DNA of 64,000 nt from Candidatus Poribacteria bacterium (GTDB lineage: Bacteria > Poribacteria > WGA-4E > PCPOR2b), in contig JAJEAL010000048.1 in the NCBI GenBank assembly GCA_022822785.1, positions 1-64,000 on the forward strand, written 5' to 3'. Position 1 is the stretch's first letter, and every line of letters starts with the position of its first letter. The notes beneath the pieces were generated by a model. The model ran no database searches, was not told where the DNA came from, and saw only the letters and a list, made by a program, of their open reading frames with translations. Positions 8,698-18,155 of this stretch are shown here, piece by piece. Both the position numbers and the translations under genes were made by a program.

Positions 8698-9462
8698 TTA
8701 GTAACTTTCACGTCGTATTACTGTTGTGGAGGGCAAACGGACGGATTTACCGTGCGACGCGTCAAGGTAACCGAGCCGCAATAGCGTGATAATCTCGTGG
8801 GAGTCGGGGATGTTAAAGCCGTCCTGAATCCGGTCTCGGTCGTCCTGACGTTCCAACGGTGCACTGACAAACTGTGTACCGATGCCCAGTCCCGTTGCGG
8901 TCAGGAGCAAATTCTGGATGGCAGCACCCATGCCCAGCCACATCCACCGCTCTCCGCCGTCGCCGGGCGGTCGTCTGGTGTTGTCCATTAGGATGAGGAT
9001 GAGCAGCGGCGAGGTGCGGACAAGCTCGGAAATCTCTTTGGCGGGCAGCTTGCCGGCGCCGAGATGGCCTAGAATGCTGAGATGTTTCGCATGTTTCAGC
9101 AGCGGCTTGAGTTTAGTTGGATCTTTACGGAACATCGGCGGAAGGTCAACGTGATCGGTCAGCAGCACACCGTCGCCGCGTTCTTCCCATTCCGCTTCTG
9201 TCAGGCGCATCCAGCGACTATTGTCGTCTAAGAAGGTACTGTCTTTGAATTGGCCGACAACGCACTCTGCGGTCAGTTCGGCGAGGGCATTTTTTCCCGC
9301 GGGTTCCCGGATAATCAGAAACTCCCACGGCTGTGTGTTGAACGGGGAGGGTGCCCACTGGGCTGCTTCTATTAATCGATCTAGATGTTCTTGAGAAATC
9401 GTGTCCGCCCGAAATTCGCCACGATGGGTCCGGCGTTGGGTGATGGCATCGAAAAGTTCCAT
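8698..9462 (-). CDS. Nitroreductase family protein
   Basis: Start at 9462 is chosen over the longer ORF because AGGAGA lies just upstream and MELFDAITQRRTHRGEF is the standard N-terminus. The 254-residue protein has the FMN-binding RRTHR motif and AAQWAPSPFNTQPWEFLI, and the late LLTATGLGIGTQF. Family members are FMN-dependent NAD(P)H oxidoreductases acting on nitro-compounds, quinones or flavins; the substrate is unknown. It is divergent from the FAD oxidoreductase, with only 30 bp between start codons. Confidence 0.88.
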   Translation of the reverse strand: MELFDAITQRRTHRGEFRADTISQEHLDRLIEAAQWAPSPFNTQPWEFLIIREPAGKNALAELTAECVVGQFKDSTFLDDNSRWMRLTEAEWEERGDGVLLTDHVDLPPMFRKDPTKLKPLLKHAKHLSILGHLGAGKLPAKEISELVRTSPLLILILMDNTRRPPGDGGERWMWLGMGAAIQNLLLTATGLGIGTQFVSAPLERQDDRDRIQDGFNIPDSHEIITLLRLGYLDASHGKSVRLPSTTVIRRESY

Positions 9463-9492
9463 AGGGATCTCCTGATATATTTGAGGAAAAAA

Positions 9493-10722
9493 ATGACACA
9501 ACAAACAGAAGTTTTAATCGTCGGCGGCGGGATATGGGGACTGAGCGCCGCTTATCATCTATCAAAGTTCGGGCAAAAGGACGTGCTCGTTCTAGAACGC
9601 AACGACGACATCGCTGCGGAGACGACACCCCAAGCGGCGGGACTCGTCGGTCAGATTCGACCGTCGGTTACCATGTTACAAGCGATCCGATACGCGCTTG
9701 ACCTGTTCTCTCAGTTTCCGAGGGAAACCGGACATGACCCCGGCCTACGCCGAACCGGCAGCTTGATGGTGGCACTCACCCCTGAGCGGATGGACGCCTA
9801 CGCCCGTCAAATTGAACGGTCTCACCGAAACGGCATTGAGGCAGATTTTGTCTCCCACGCGGAGATGGCTCGTCTTGCGCCTGCGTTAGATGTTACCCAG
9901 ATTGAGGGCGGCTATTTTGTCCCCAACGATGGATATCTCGATCCCCACCAATGCGCCCTCGCTTATGCGGCGGCAGCGAAAGATTTGGGGGTTCAGATCC
10001 AACTGAATACACCCGTAACCGGCTTCCGGCAGCGCAATGGGGAAATCCTTGGAGTAGAAACGGAAAACGGCTTTATCGGGGCAAATCACCTTGTCATCAC
10101 CGCAGGACCGTGGGGCGCAGGACTTGCCAAGAAAGTTGGTGCAACTGTGGCTGCCCAGCCGATTCGCCATCAACGCGCTCGTACAGTGCCCACCCCCGGC
10201 ATCCCCGATTACCATCCAGCCGTGCGTGTTACCGATGTTAGTTGTTATCTGAGACCTGACAAAGGGGGTTACCTCTACGGGTTCTTTGAACCGACGCCGG
10301 TCAGCATTGACTTAGAAGCGATGCCCCCTAACTTCAGGACAGGAGATATCGAACCACCTGTGGCGGTTATGGCGGAGGCGCAGAGACGGCTTGCCCCAAC
10401 GTTTCCGATTCTGAAAGATCTTGAAATCGCCGAGTATCGACGCGGTATAACTACATTCGCGCCTGACGGGGCGTACCTGATCGGTCCTGTACCGGGAATT
10501 GATCGGCTCTACTTAGCCACCGGTTGTGCCGCGCTAGGGATCGCCGGTTCCGCGGCGGTCGGTCGATGGCTCGCGAACTGGATAATCGACGGAGATTCCG
10601 GCGAAGATTTAACGATGTTTTCGCCCGAACGGTTCGGGTCGCAAGCCGCTGATCAGGGATGGCTGCGTCGAGAGAGCGAACAGTTTTACGCGAACTACTA
10701 CGGCATCCGCACTGATGAATGA
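9493..10722 (+). CDS. FAD-dependent oxidoreductase, DAO (glycine/sarcosine oxidase-like) family
   Basis: The true start is taken at 9493, after GAGG, since VLIVGGGIWGLSAAYHL begins the FAD-binding Rossmann fold eight residues later. The upstream part of the ORF overlaps the divergent gene. The 409-residue protein fits the DAO family that oxidises amino acids or N-methyl amines; LATGCAALGIAGSAAVGRWLAN near the end is the second FAD-contact segment. The substrate cannot be assigned. Confidence 0.85.
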   Translation: MTQQTEVLIVGGGIWGLSAAYHLSKFGQKDVLVLERNDDIAAETTPQAAGLVGQIRPSVTMLQAIRYALDLFSQFPRETGHDPGLRRTGSLMVALTPERMDAYARQIERSHRNGIEADFVSHAEMARLAPALDVTQIEGGYFVPNDGYLDPHQCALAYAAAAKDLGVQIQLNTPVTGFRQRNGEILGVETENGFIGANHLVITAGPWGAGLAKKVGATVAAQPIRHQRARTVPTPGIPDYHPAVRVTDVSCYLRPDKGGYLYGFFEPTPVSIDLEAMPPNFRTGDIEPPVAVMAEAQRRLAPTFPILKDLEIAEYRRGITTFAPDGAYLIGPVPGIDRLYLATGCAALGIAGSAAVGRWLANWIIDGDSGEDLTMFSPERFGSQAADQGWLRRESEQFYANYYGIRTDE

Positions 10723-10785
10723 AACGTAAAACGTGACGCGTAAGTTAGTTTGGACGCGCACAATACAGTGACGAAAAGGTCAACG

Positions 10786-11667
10786 ATGACGAAACAGCAG
10801 AGCTATACAGACGAAACAACTTCCACCCCTGAACCCATTGGACGTCAGCGAGCGATACGGGTTGATGTACCGACGAATCTAGACAACATCCGGGTCATCC
10901 TGTTCGAGCCGCGTGAGCCGGGCAACATCGGGTCCGCGGCACGTGCGTTAAAGGGGATGGGACTCTCCCAGCTCTACCTGGTCAGTCCTGTCCCGTTTCT
11001 TGAGGAGAAACCGACATGGTATATGGCGCACGGTGCAACCGACGTTATTGAGAACTGCTGCGTCGTAGATACCTTAGAAGAAGCACTCGAAGATATTCAG
11101 TTTCTGGTCGGCACGACCCATCGGCGACGTGACCCAAGGCTGCCACCTTCTGTCTCGGCGAGGGAAGCGGCACAGGAGATCGCTTCCATTTCGCAGAATC
11201 AGCGGGTTGGACTGATGTTTGGGCGCGAGGATTTTGGGCTATCCACCTCCCAAATTAGTCGCTGCCAACTGATAGCGAGCGTTCCGATGGCGGCGAAGAA
11301 CCCTTCCCTAAATCTAGCGCAGGCGGTACAGGTCTTTGCCTACGAAGTCTTCCTCGCCAGCACAGGCGACCTCCCGCCGACGGAATTGGAGCACGCCGAT
11401 GTCAATGAGATTGAGGCGTTTTATGGTCGGATTACAGCGTTGTTGCAACGGATCGGCGTTACCCCCTACAATTACGATTGGGAGACCTATCTGAAATCGT
11501 TGCGGCGTGTGTTTTCGCGGACACGGTTGGAAGAGCGTGACATCGCCACGTTAGACATGATCTTCTCGACAACACTTCGTTACATCACCCGACTCAACCG
11601 CCAACTTGAAGACCGATCAGACACACTTCCCGCCGAACCCTCAAACGAGGACGACCTCAGCACTTAA
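10786..11667 (+). CDS. trmJ: TrmJ-like tRNA/rRNA 2'-O-methyltransferase (SPOUT)
   Basis: The three SPOUT motifs are present: EPGNIGSAARALKGMG, GLMFGREDFGLSTSQI and PMAAKNPSLNLAQAVQVFAYE. TrmJ methylates the ribose of residue 32 in tRNA. The knot domain is followed by a C-terminal extension of about 80 residues, as in bacterial TrmJ. The ORF track starts at TTG 10750; the ATG at 10786 is preferred because AAAAGG precedes it, leaving 293 residues. Its 3' end overlaps the convergent Rieske gene by 11 bp. Confidence 0.82.
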   Translation: MTKQQSYTDETTSTPEPIGRQRAIRVDVPTNLDNIRVILFEPREPGNIGSAARALKGMGLSQLYLVSPVPFLEEKPTWYMAHGATDVIENCCVVDTLEEALEDIQFLVGTTHRRRDPRLPPSVSAREAAQEIASISQNQRVGLMFGREDFGLSTSQISRCQLIASVPMAAKNPSLNLAQAVQVFAYEVFLASTGDLPPTELEHADVNEIEAFYGRITALLQRIGVTPYNYDWETYLKSLRRVFSRTRLEERDIATLDMIFSTTLRYITRLNRQLEDRSDTLPAEPSNEDDLST

Positions 11668-11965
11668 CCTTAATCTCATCATTCTCAACGACGACTTCGT
11701 AAGATCTGACGCGAAGCCGCTCGTCCGTCAGACAGCTCCCATCTGTGACATTGTAGGCGTAACTGTGAACCGGGCAGATGACCGCGCCGTTCCTGACCCG
11801 CCCCCTACCGAGCGGACCTAGCGCATGGGCACACGCATTGTCTAGCGCGTAGAAATTCTCATCGTCAACGTTGAAAACCGCAATTCGTTTCCCTCTGACG
11901 GTGAACGCTTTACCCCGTCCCTGCCGAATATCAGATGTTTTTGCAACTGCTACAAAAGACAACAT
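11657..11965 (-). CDS. Rieske [2Fe-2S] ferredoxin-like protein
   Basis: The 102-residue protein carries a complete Rieske cluster motif: Cys45/His47 in CAHALG and Cys64/His67 in CPVHSY. Size and layout match the small subunit of nitrite reductase or the ferredoxin of ring-hydroxylating dioxygenases; no nitrite reductase large subunit is near. The start at 11965 follows AAAGGAGAG. It is last in a minus-strand cluster with an oxidoreductase and a symporter, so it may donate electrons in a catabolic pathway. Confidence 0.85.
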   Translation of the reverse strand: MLSFVAVAKTSDIRQGRGKAFTVRGKRIAVFNVDDENFYALDNACAHALGPLGRGRVRNGAVICPVHSYAYNVTDGSCLTDERLRVRSYEVVVENDEIKVKC

Positions 11966-12005
11966 AAAACTCTCCTTTCGTATCAAATGTTGATATCGCG
12001 TTCAT

Positions 12006-13073
12006 TCACTTTCGACGTTGATCCAAGAGCATCCGATAGATATCTTCAAATAGCCGCACATCGGTTAGGGTATCCTCGCTAGATGATCTGAACGGTGTGT
12101 CATTCCGAATGTTTTCGATAAAATGTTCTGCCTCGCGTCGGTACGCCCATGTCCAGTTCGGTTTCGGGATTGGGCGTGAAATCTCCTGTGTTTCGCCAGC
12201 CCGGTAGACCTCGACCTCTGCGGGGGTGTTTTTCAGCAGAAGCGGCGGTGCCCATGTATGCACCCAGCCATCCTCAAAGTAGATCTGCGTATGCTCATCC
12301 CATCGATAGTGCGAAACTCTCCCCGTTTCGAGGATTACGCGCACACCTACCATGTCGAAGATGATGACGCCGCTGTAACCGTTGTCGTCGAGATCCACGT
12401 GCTTGACCTGCACCTGATCGCCGGCGTCCAAGAACCAGCGCAGCAAGTTGAGGTTGTGGGTGTATTGCTGCAGGTAGCTCAAGTAAGGGCGCACCCATTC
12501 CGCCGGCAGCCAGTCAGGCGTTTGTGCGGGTGCTTCCGGCTTTGGTGCATCACTCGTCACCATCGGTGTGTCGAGGTTACAGATCCACTCCCCGCAGAAA
12601 CCGTGATTCCGGACGTAGGTCAACCCTCCCAACTCGCCGGTCGCTCGAAACTCGTCCACCTTAGCCCTGACCAGTTCGTTGCCGGCGTCGTACCGTTTCA
12701 TATAGCCGACCATAAGTTTTGTGCCGGCAGCTTTCCCGGCGGCAACAATTGACTCCGCTTGCTGGATGGAGACCGCCATCGGTTTCTCCATGAAAACCTG
12801 CTTTCCCGCGCTGAGCAGGTCTTTCGCAATCTCTCCTTGCAGGGCAAAGTCGGCGGACACCGCCACCGCTTCGATGTCGGTGTCCGCTGCCAGTTCGGTG
12901 TGGTCGGCGTAGAGACGGGGGATTCCCCATCGCTGCTGCACCTGTTGGCCAAGTTCCGGACGCACTTCCGCCAAACTGATTAGCTCACAGTTGGGGAGGC
13001 TGGTGAAGTTCGGGATATGTACCTTCTGCGCCATGAAGCCGCAGCCGACATAACCCAGTTTGATAGGTTCCAT
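12006..13073 (-). CDS. Gfo/Idh/MocA family oxidoreductase
   Basis: The 355-residue protein begins with the Rossmann fold KLGYVGCGFMAQKVHIPNF and has the signature QVFMEKPMAVS near residue 95. The C-terminal half is the usual beta-sheet substrate domain, ending FEDIYRMLLDQ. It probably acts on a sugar or sugar acid imported by the symporter encoded 64 bp upstream. No substrate-specific motif was recognised. Confidence 0.9.
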   Translation of the reverse strand: MEPIKLGYVGCGFMAQKVHIPNFTSLPNCELISLAEVRPELGQQVQQRWGIPRLYADHTELAADTDIEAVAVSADFALQGEIAKDLLSAGKQVFMEKPMAVSIQQAESIVAAGKAAGTKLMVGYMKRYDAGNELVRAKVDEFRATGELGGLTYVRNHGFCGEWICNLDTPMVTSDAPKPEAPAQTPDWLPAEWVRPYLSYLQQYTHNLNLLRWFLDAGDQVQVKHVDLDDNGYSGVIIFDMVGVRVILETGRVSHYRWDEHTQIYFEDGWVHTWAPPLLLKNTPAEVEVYRAGETQEISRPIPKPNWTWAYRREAEHFIENIRNDTPFRSSSEDTLTDVRLFEDIYRMLLDQRRK

Positions 13074-13137
13074 TGTATCTGTTTTCTCCCAAAGTAAAGT
13101 CTCCGCGAATCTTCACGAATGATTTATTATAGAGAGG

Positions 13138-14610
13138 TTACGGCATACGGCGTATGCCTACTGCTTTTGAAACGAGACCAACGGTTAGGAAATTTGCGGC
13201 TAATCCCCACACACCGGCGTGGATCCCCATCGGTTTCGTTGCGACCCCCAGTCCAGCGAGGTTGGCGAACATTATCCCCAACGCGATACAGGTGCCGACA
13301 AGCAGTCCCGACAGAACGGCATCGGTGCGGAGCGATTTCAGGTGGACGCCGAGGAAGATGGCGGGCGCCACTTGGCACAACAGTTCGAGTTTTATCTCAG
13401 TCAACCGCCAGAGCGTTTGTGGGAGTTGGATCGCCAGAAAAATCAGTATCGCCATCAATCCCCACGAGAAAACTTTTCCTGTAACCGTCAGATGATGCTG
13501 GGATACATCGGGACGGATGCGTTTATATAGGTCCTGCGTAAAGACGGAGGAGACGGCAAGCAGCGCGGAATCAACGGTGGACATAATTGCAGCCACGGCA
13601 GCGCACAGAAAGAGGATTAGCAAAATTCGGACGCTAGGGAGTCGTTCCGCCATGTCATTTAACAGGAACAGTGCGACCTGTTCACTGCCGAGTCGATCAA
13701 GCCCCGGAAACTGTGCCGCGCCGACGAGACCGACGACGAACATGAAGAAGGTGGTGAATATCGGCATGAAGACCATAATCTGGAAGGAACGCCGCAGCGT
13801 CTGTTCGTCTTTCGCCGCATAAATGCGTTGTGCGGCGTGTGGATAGATCGACGGTCCGAAAAAGACGATTGTCAATGTGCTCAACCATGTGAGTTTGAGC
13901 TTCAGCGGCGGTGGCTGCCAGAAGGTGGGTTGGGTTGCCATCAATTTCTCGGCGGTGGCGGGTAGTCCACCGTATTGGTAGCTGATTACGCCAAAGATGA
14001 AGATACACCCCGCCAACAGGAGTACCCCTTGGATGGCGTCGGTCCATGCGACGCTTCGCAAGCCGCCGAGTGTTTCGTAGATCAGCATGATTATTGACAA
14101 GACAATCACGCCTTGGACAAATGTTACGTACCCGCCCGTTGATGCCTCAACGATGTAGCCAATCGCTTTCAGGTTGCTGAGGATATAATTGCCGAGCGCG
14201 ATAATGAAGATAACGGTTGAAAGTGCCGTTAGTGTCGTAGATCCGAACCGTTGCTGGATGTAGTCGCCGATGGTGATATAGCCGTGTTGGCGGGAGAGAC
14301 GATGGAATTTCGGTGCATACACTAGATACGCGGCGAGGATTGACATCGAAAAGGTGACACTCACTAAAAAGAAATACCCGGTTCGATATACGTTGCCCAC
14401 GAAACCGATAAATGTGAGGCCACTATATTGTGTAGCATAGAGAGTGAGGAACAGAACAAACAGACCGAGTCCCCTGTTGCCGAGGTAGAAGTCTGCCATC
14501 GAATTCTCTCGTCGTGCAAATCGACCGGCAAGCCCGACGAGGATGAGGGACGCTAAGTAGATCCCCATAAAGATGACGCCACCGGGACCGAGTAGCGCTG
14601 TTGTGTTCAT
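13138..14610 (-). CDS. Sodium:solute symporter (SSF family)
   Basis: This 490-residue polytopic membrane protein has about thirteen hydrophobic segments. Recognisable SSF features include ADFYLGNRGLGLFVLFLTLYATQYSG near the N-terminus and YETLGGLRSVAWTDAIQGVLLL around residues 160-185, the SSF signature region. It couples sodium entry to uptake of a solute, likely a sugar or carboxylate given its neighbours. A small two-helix membrane protein just upstream resembles the short partner proteins often found with SSF transporters. Confidence 0.9.
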   Translation of the reverse strand: MNTTALLGPGGVIFMGIYLASLILVGLAGRFARRENSMADFYLGNRGLGLFVLFLTLYATQYSGLTFIGFVGNVYRTGYFFLVSVTFSMSILAAYLVYAPKFHRLSRQHGYITIGDYIQQRFGSTTLTALSTVIFIIALGNYILSNLKAIGYIVEASTGGYVTFVQGVIVLSIIMLIYETLGGLRSVAWTDAIQGVLLLAGCIFIFGVISYQYGGLPATAEKLMATQPTFWQPPPLKLKLTWLSTLTIVFFGPSIYPHAAQRIYAAKDEQTLRRSFQIMVFMPIFTTFFMFVVGLVGAAQFPGLDRLGSEQVALFLLNDMAERLPSVRILLILFLCAAVAAIMSTVDSALLAVSSVFTQDLYKRIRPDVSQHHLTVTGKVFSWGLMAILIFLAIQLPQTLWRLTEIKLELLCQVAPAIFLGVHLKSLRTDAVLSGLLVGTCIALGIMFANLAGLGVATKPMGIHAGVWGLAANFLTVGLVSKAVGIRRMP

Positions 14611-14639
14611 ATTGGGCGTTTCCAGAGCTTAGAGTTGTG

Positions 14640-14661
14640 GGGAACAACGATTGTTGTTCCC
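14640..14661. repeat. Palindrome with stem GGGAACAAC
   Basis: GGGAACAAC and GTTGTTCCC are separated by four bases, within the short gap between the two membrane protein genes. It belongs to the same loose family as the palindrome at 4511-4530. Confidence 0.55.
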
Positions 14662-14677
14662 TACGATGCTTAGGTTT

Positions 14678-14929
14678 TTATGATTCAGAGTCATCGTCAT
14701 CTTTGGCGGACACAGACCAGTAGCGGCGGAGACAGAACGCAACGATAACGGCGTACAGGATTGTCATACAGAAGCTGTAGAACGCCCAAGGCGGGAACCC
14801 GTGAATCTGTGTCGCCTGGGATTCTATGAAAAACCAAGGGACGGTCGATACAAGGAAGAATGTCAGTACGAAGTATAGTTTTGCTCGTGTCATTTTTTTA
14901 TCCGCTGCGAATTTAGGCCCTGTTGACAT
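14678..14929 (-). CDS. Small two-helix membrane protein, likely symporter partner
   Basis: The 83-residue protein has two hydrophobic helices (LYFVLTFFLVSTVPWFFI and FYSFCMTILYAVIVAFCL) and an acidic tail DDDDSES. Small proteins of this shape commonly precede sodium:solute symporters and may stabilise them. The start is uncertain: the Met at residue 13 is an alternative, and neither has a strong ribosome binding site. Confidence 0.65.
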   Translation of the reverse strand: MSTGPKFAADKKMTRAKLYFVLTFFLVSTVPWFFIESQATQIHGFPPWAFYSFCMTILYAVIVAFCLRRYWSVSAKDDDDSES

Positions 14930-15246
14930 TTTGCAGTAGTTGTAGGGAACAACGATCCTCCGTTCCGAGAGCCCCGGAGTTGTCCCCTACGACCCCCCCT
15001 ACCGGGACACAGAATCGAGTTATTTTTAACCAGCCGCAATATTGATCAAATTGTTCCAGATCTGCCGGATTTATGACGACTCGCGCCTCTTTGCGATCAA
15101 TCGTCTCGACATAATTTAATAGGTGACCGAAAACCGTCTATCGTGGAAGTGGGTAAAGTGACTTCGGTATGTTGCCGGTAACTTCACGAGCCCATGTTCC
15201 TTTTCCTGTGCACAAAATAATGACAACCACTGTTTCTCGTTTCAAT
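14930..15246. other. Intergenic region with palindrome remnants
   Basis: This 317-bp gap holds a degenerate copy of the GGGAACAACGAT palindrome family near 14943 (GTAGGGAACAACGATCC) and a GC-rich CCCCTACGACCCCCCC stretch. No gene, RNA or clear promoter was seen. Confidence 0.5.
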
Positions 15247-17244
15247 CTATCGTGTAAACTGTTGCACCACAAGCATCAAATCAAGAATGTTCGTTTGCCC
15301 ATCCCCATTCATATCGGCCTCTGACGTGCCAAAGCGATTCGACACAAACACCAAATCAAGGACATTTATAACGCCATCCTGATTGAGATCAGCAGATCGC
15401 TCTAAGAGAACTGTGTATCCCTCTGAGGTTTGCTGATAAATTACTGTCTCACCATCCTCGGTTACATACTGAAACAGCGTATCATCCTCCCAGTCAGATT
15501 CAAAGTCAGGACGCAAACCGAGTTCCTGCCATTGGCGAGCGACAGCAAGGACCTGCTGAGTGAGAGGGTAATAAAATTCTCTTTTTAAATCTGAAGCCCA
15601 AAGCGTTGGCAATACGCCCCAGCTTTCGTAAGAATCAAGGAACGCTTGGTAGCCCGAAGGATCGTCCCACGAGTGCGAAAGTCCAAGATAACCATAGGGA
15701 CGGGTATAAGGAGCAAAAAGAAACGCGCTGATAGGATGTGGTGTTGATTCCTGTGGGAGCTTCCAGCGTTGAGCAAAACTTTCACGGAAGAATGTGACCT
15801 CGTGGAGATGCTCACCACTGAACACCACGCCGGGCATCGCTTCTGCCAACTGCTTGTGCATCAACACATTGCCTTGTGCAGAGTTTAAACCTTCAATCAA
15901 ACCATTGGCGTCGTTTATAACATAGTGACTGCCGTCGAGATGGAGGGCATCAATGGGGTATTCTTCCCAAACTTGCTTTAGTTGTGAAACAAGGACATCT
16001 CTGAACTTAGAACTCGCGTTATTGATCCAAGCATGACGGTACGTATTATCCGGTTCTTTCCACTTCCAGCCCTTAAGCTCTCCAGTCCACGTATCTCTGA
16101 ACTGATACTGCCGTAATTCTGGGTAGAGTGGGTGATCAACCGATACCCCTAGAAGGTTGGCATGAAGCATAACACGATATCCTAAATCACGAACCGTTTT
16201 AATAAAATCACCGAAAACTTCTTTCGCAGTATAATCAGGCAAATTCTGATCGTATCCATCTTTACGCCAAGTCACTGCATAGACCAATGTTTTGCTCGAA
16301 TCTATCTGTTCGGCGAGTCGAGATAGCCAGTCAAGGTCTTCGCCCCAAACCCCTGCCATTATCACCAAACCAATGTCTTCAACCCACTGCGGCATATCTG
16401 ATAATCGCCACGGTTCAAAGGCTTCTTCTATCCAGTGCCGATAGATAGATGCAGGGACACGGTAATCGCCGGCGTATGTGTTAAATCGCCATACCGTAGA
16501 TTGCATAGTGGTGTGCATATCCCAGGGTGCTTGGTTGAAAGTTTGAAACTCCGCTACGATCTCCTCGTTATTCTTTTCGCATTTGAACGTTTTGGACTGA
16601 AATGTCTTATCCGTTCCACGAACAAAGAATCCGCCCTGTTTGCCCTGGAAGATCGCAAGTTGTGCCTCCCAAAGTCCAGGGTAAATATATCGTTTCACTT
16701 CAAAAGGAGACGAGGCGGTGATAACCTGTCCCCCGTGTGCAGGGAGGATTAGATCCACACTGTTGATGTCGATATTGTCACAACCCCACTGGAATTGGTA
16801 AACGCCGCCGGTATCGAATTCCCCACTCCCTTCAATCAGCAGATCACCGGTCATTGGCTCAACTTCAATGTTAAGAATGATTTTGTTGATGTTATTTATC
16901 CACGGCTGGCTAAACACAAGTGTTGCGCTATCCTGCCCTGTTTTTATTGCCTCTACCTCGCTGTGCCGCGCCCGGATAGGACTATTGCCTATTCTATAAA
17001 GATTAGTGCCCGCGTGTATCCTGTCGGACTTAGGGATGGTGTAGGTTTCGCCGGTGCGTTTGTTGTGGATATAGCTTATCACACCGTGCTGGAACTGCAC
17101 GCTGTAGACATCCGTTTCCACATAGACCTTTTCACCGTCTATCGTAATCTCAGCAGACGCTGCCCCTAAACAAACGCTAAAAACCAATATTACTAAACTA
17201 TGGTGGATGATAGAATTACTGATACATTTGAATAATATCCTCAA
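15247..17244 (-). CDS. Secreted TIM-barrel-like protein with C-terminal dockerin repeat, 5' end disrupted by IS630
   Basis: The body is an exported protein: a hydrophobic segment SLVILVFSVCLGAASA, then a beta-rich domain, then an aromatic-rich region (VMLHANLLGV, ALHLDGSHYV) that looks like a glycoside-hydrolase TIM barrel. The last 50 residues contain two dockerin-type calcium loops, DLNQDGVINVLDL and DMNGDGQTNILDL. I do not recognise a specific enzyme family. The first 15 codons of the ORF lie inside the IS630 end; the native start was probably the ATG at 18150, now separated by the insertion. Expression in its present state is doubtful. Confidence 0.75.
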   Translation of the reverse strand: MRILFKCISNSIIHHSLVILVFSVCLGAASAEITIDGEKVYVETDVYSVQFQHGVISYIHNKRTGETYTIPKSDRIHAGTNLYRIGNSPIRARHSEVEAIKTGQDSATLVFSQPWINNINKIILNIEVEPMTGDLLIEGSGEFDTGGVYQFQWGCDNIDINSVDLILPAHGGQVITASSPFEVKRYIYPGLWEAQLAIFQGKQGGFFVRGTDKTFQSKTFKCEKNNEEIVAEFQTFNQAPWDMHTTMQSTVWRFNTYAGDYRVPASIYRHWIEEAFEPWRLSDMPQWVEDIGLVIMAGVWGEDLDWLSRLAEQIDSSKTLVYAVTWRKDGYDQNLPDYTAKEVFGDFIKTVRDLGYRVMLHANLLGVSVDHPLYPELRQYQFRDTWTGELKGWKWKEPDNTYRHAWINNASSKFRDVLVSQLKQVWEEYPIDALHLDGSHYVINDANGLIEGLNSAQGNVLMHKQLAEAMPGVVFSGEHLHEVTFFRESFAQRWKLPQESTPHPISAFLFAPYTRPYGYLGLSHSWDDPSGYQAFLDSYESWGVLPTLWASDLKREFYYPLTQQVLAVARQWQELGLRPDFESDWEDDTLFQYVTEDGETVIYQQTSEGYTVLLERSADLNQDGVINVLDLVFVSNRFGTSEADMNGDGQTNILDLMLVVQQFTR

Positions 17245-18104
17245 TAGACATTTGAGTTTGATATTGTTGGATTCGCTTTATATTCGCAAAATCATGTTCA
17301 ATCGGATTGTAATCTGGGGAATAAGGGGGTAAAAACATCAGACTCGCTCCCGAAGCCTCTATTAACTGTCGGGTCTTTAGCGTTTTGTGAAGTCGTGCAT
17401 TATCAAGGATTACTACGTGTTTTGAAGTCAAGCGTGGACATAGCTGCTTGGCTAACCAATCATTGAAATCGTCGGCTTTGCAACTCCCTTCAAATAACCG
17501 TGCCGCAGTGAAGGTATCTTCAAGACGTGCGGCAATAAGTGTGGTAGTTCGAGTGCGTTGGCTGGATATAAGGTCAAACACGGGTGTGCCTAAAGGCGCA
17601 TAGCCATACCGTCTATAACCGTCGTCCCTAAAGCCACTCTCATCGGCATAAACTACAGATTTACCAGCGACTTTGACTTGTTCGAGTTGTTGACGATAGG
17701 CGTGTCGTTTTTCATCACACCGCTCCTTATAACCGAGCGTTTTTTTTTCGCGTGTACCCCAAACGTTTGAGGCTATACCCTATACAGAAGGTTGACACCC
17801 CGAAATGAACAGCGCGTTCTTTGAGGGTCTGGTCTGGAAAATCAGCAATATGTTGTCTAAGCGCATCATAATCAATAGACCGGGGGCCTCGGGGTCCGGG
17901 TCTTTGATAAGCGAATGGATCTGGGGCGTTTAACCACTTATAGATAGTGGTCCGTCCGACGTTAAACCGTTGAGCGGCTTCTGTTTTGCTGCCGCCGGCT
18001 TGTATGAAATCAAGGACACGTTTGCGTAAATCGGGTGAATATCTCATAATACTTATATCGTAACACATGTCTAAATAATGTTCACTTATTTATATTATCT
18101 ACCA
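17201..18104. mobile_element. IS630-family insertion sequence, 904 bp
   Basis: The element is bounded by TA dinucleotides at 17199-17200 and 18105-18106, the target duplication typical of IS630/Tc1. Its ends are imperfect inverted repeats: inward from each edge they read TGGTGGATGATAGAATTACT and TGGTAGATAATATAAATAAG. It carries one transposase gene on the minus strand, frameshifted. It sits inside the 5' end of the dockerin-protein gene. Confidence 0.88.
17216..18068 (-). pseudogene. IS630 transposase with frameshift at an A9 tract
   Basis: Two ORFs together make one IS630 transposase. The first (18068-17727) has the helix-turn-helix part, YSPDLRKRVLDFIQAGGSKTEAAQRF. The second frame supplies the DDE domain: VVYADESGF, VVILDNARLHK and PDYNPIEHDFANIKR. 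The switch lies at CG-A9-CG near 17741-17749. Removing one A gives continuous RKKTLGYKER, a normal family sequence. So this is either an inactivating insertion, polymerase slippage used to make the protein, or a sequencing error in a homopolymer. Confidence 0.85.
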
Positions 18105-18150
18105 TATAATATAATTCAGAGGGCTCGACACAGTCTTTGCCATGTTGCAT
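18105..18150 (-). pseudogene. Displaced 5' end of the dockerin-protein gene
   Basis: On the minus strand ATG at 18150 opens a frame (MQHGKDCVEPSELYY) that, if the IS630 and one TA are removed, runs without interruption into SLVILVFSVCLG of the gene at 15247. An in-frame TAA lies three codons upstream of this ATG, so it is the first possible ATG. There is no ribosome binding site; the promoter at 18156-18184 would start transcription at about the ATG, suggesting a leaderless message. Confidence 0.55.
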
Positions 18151-18155
18151 CGAAT

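Noticed and set aside
9385-9492. Upstream extension of the FAD oxidoreductase ORF
   Set aside because: It runs antisense into the divergent nitroreductase start, and the FAD-binding fold begins after 9493.
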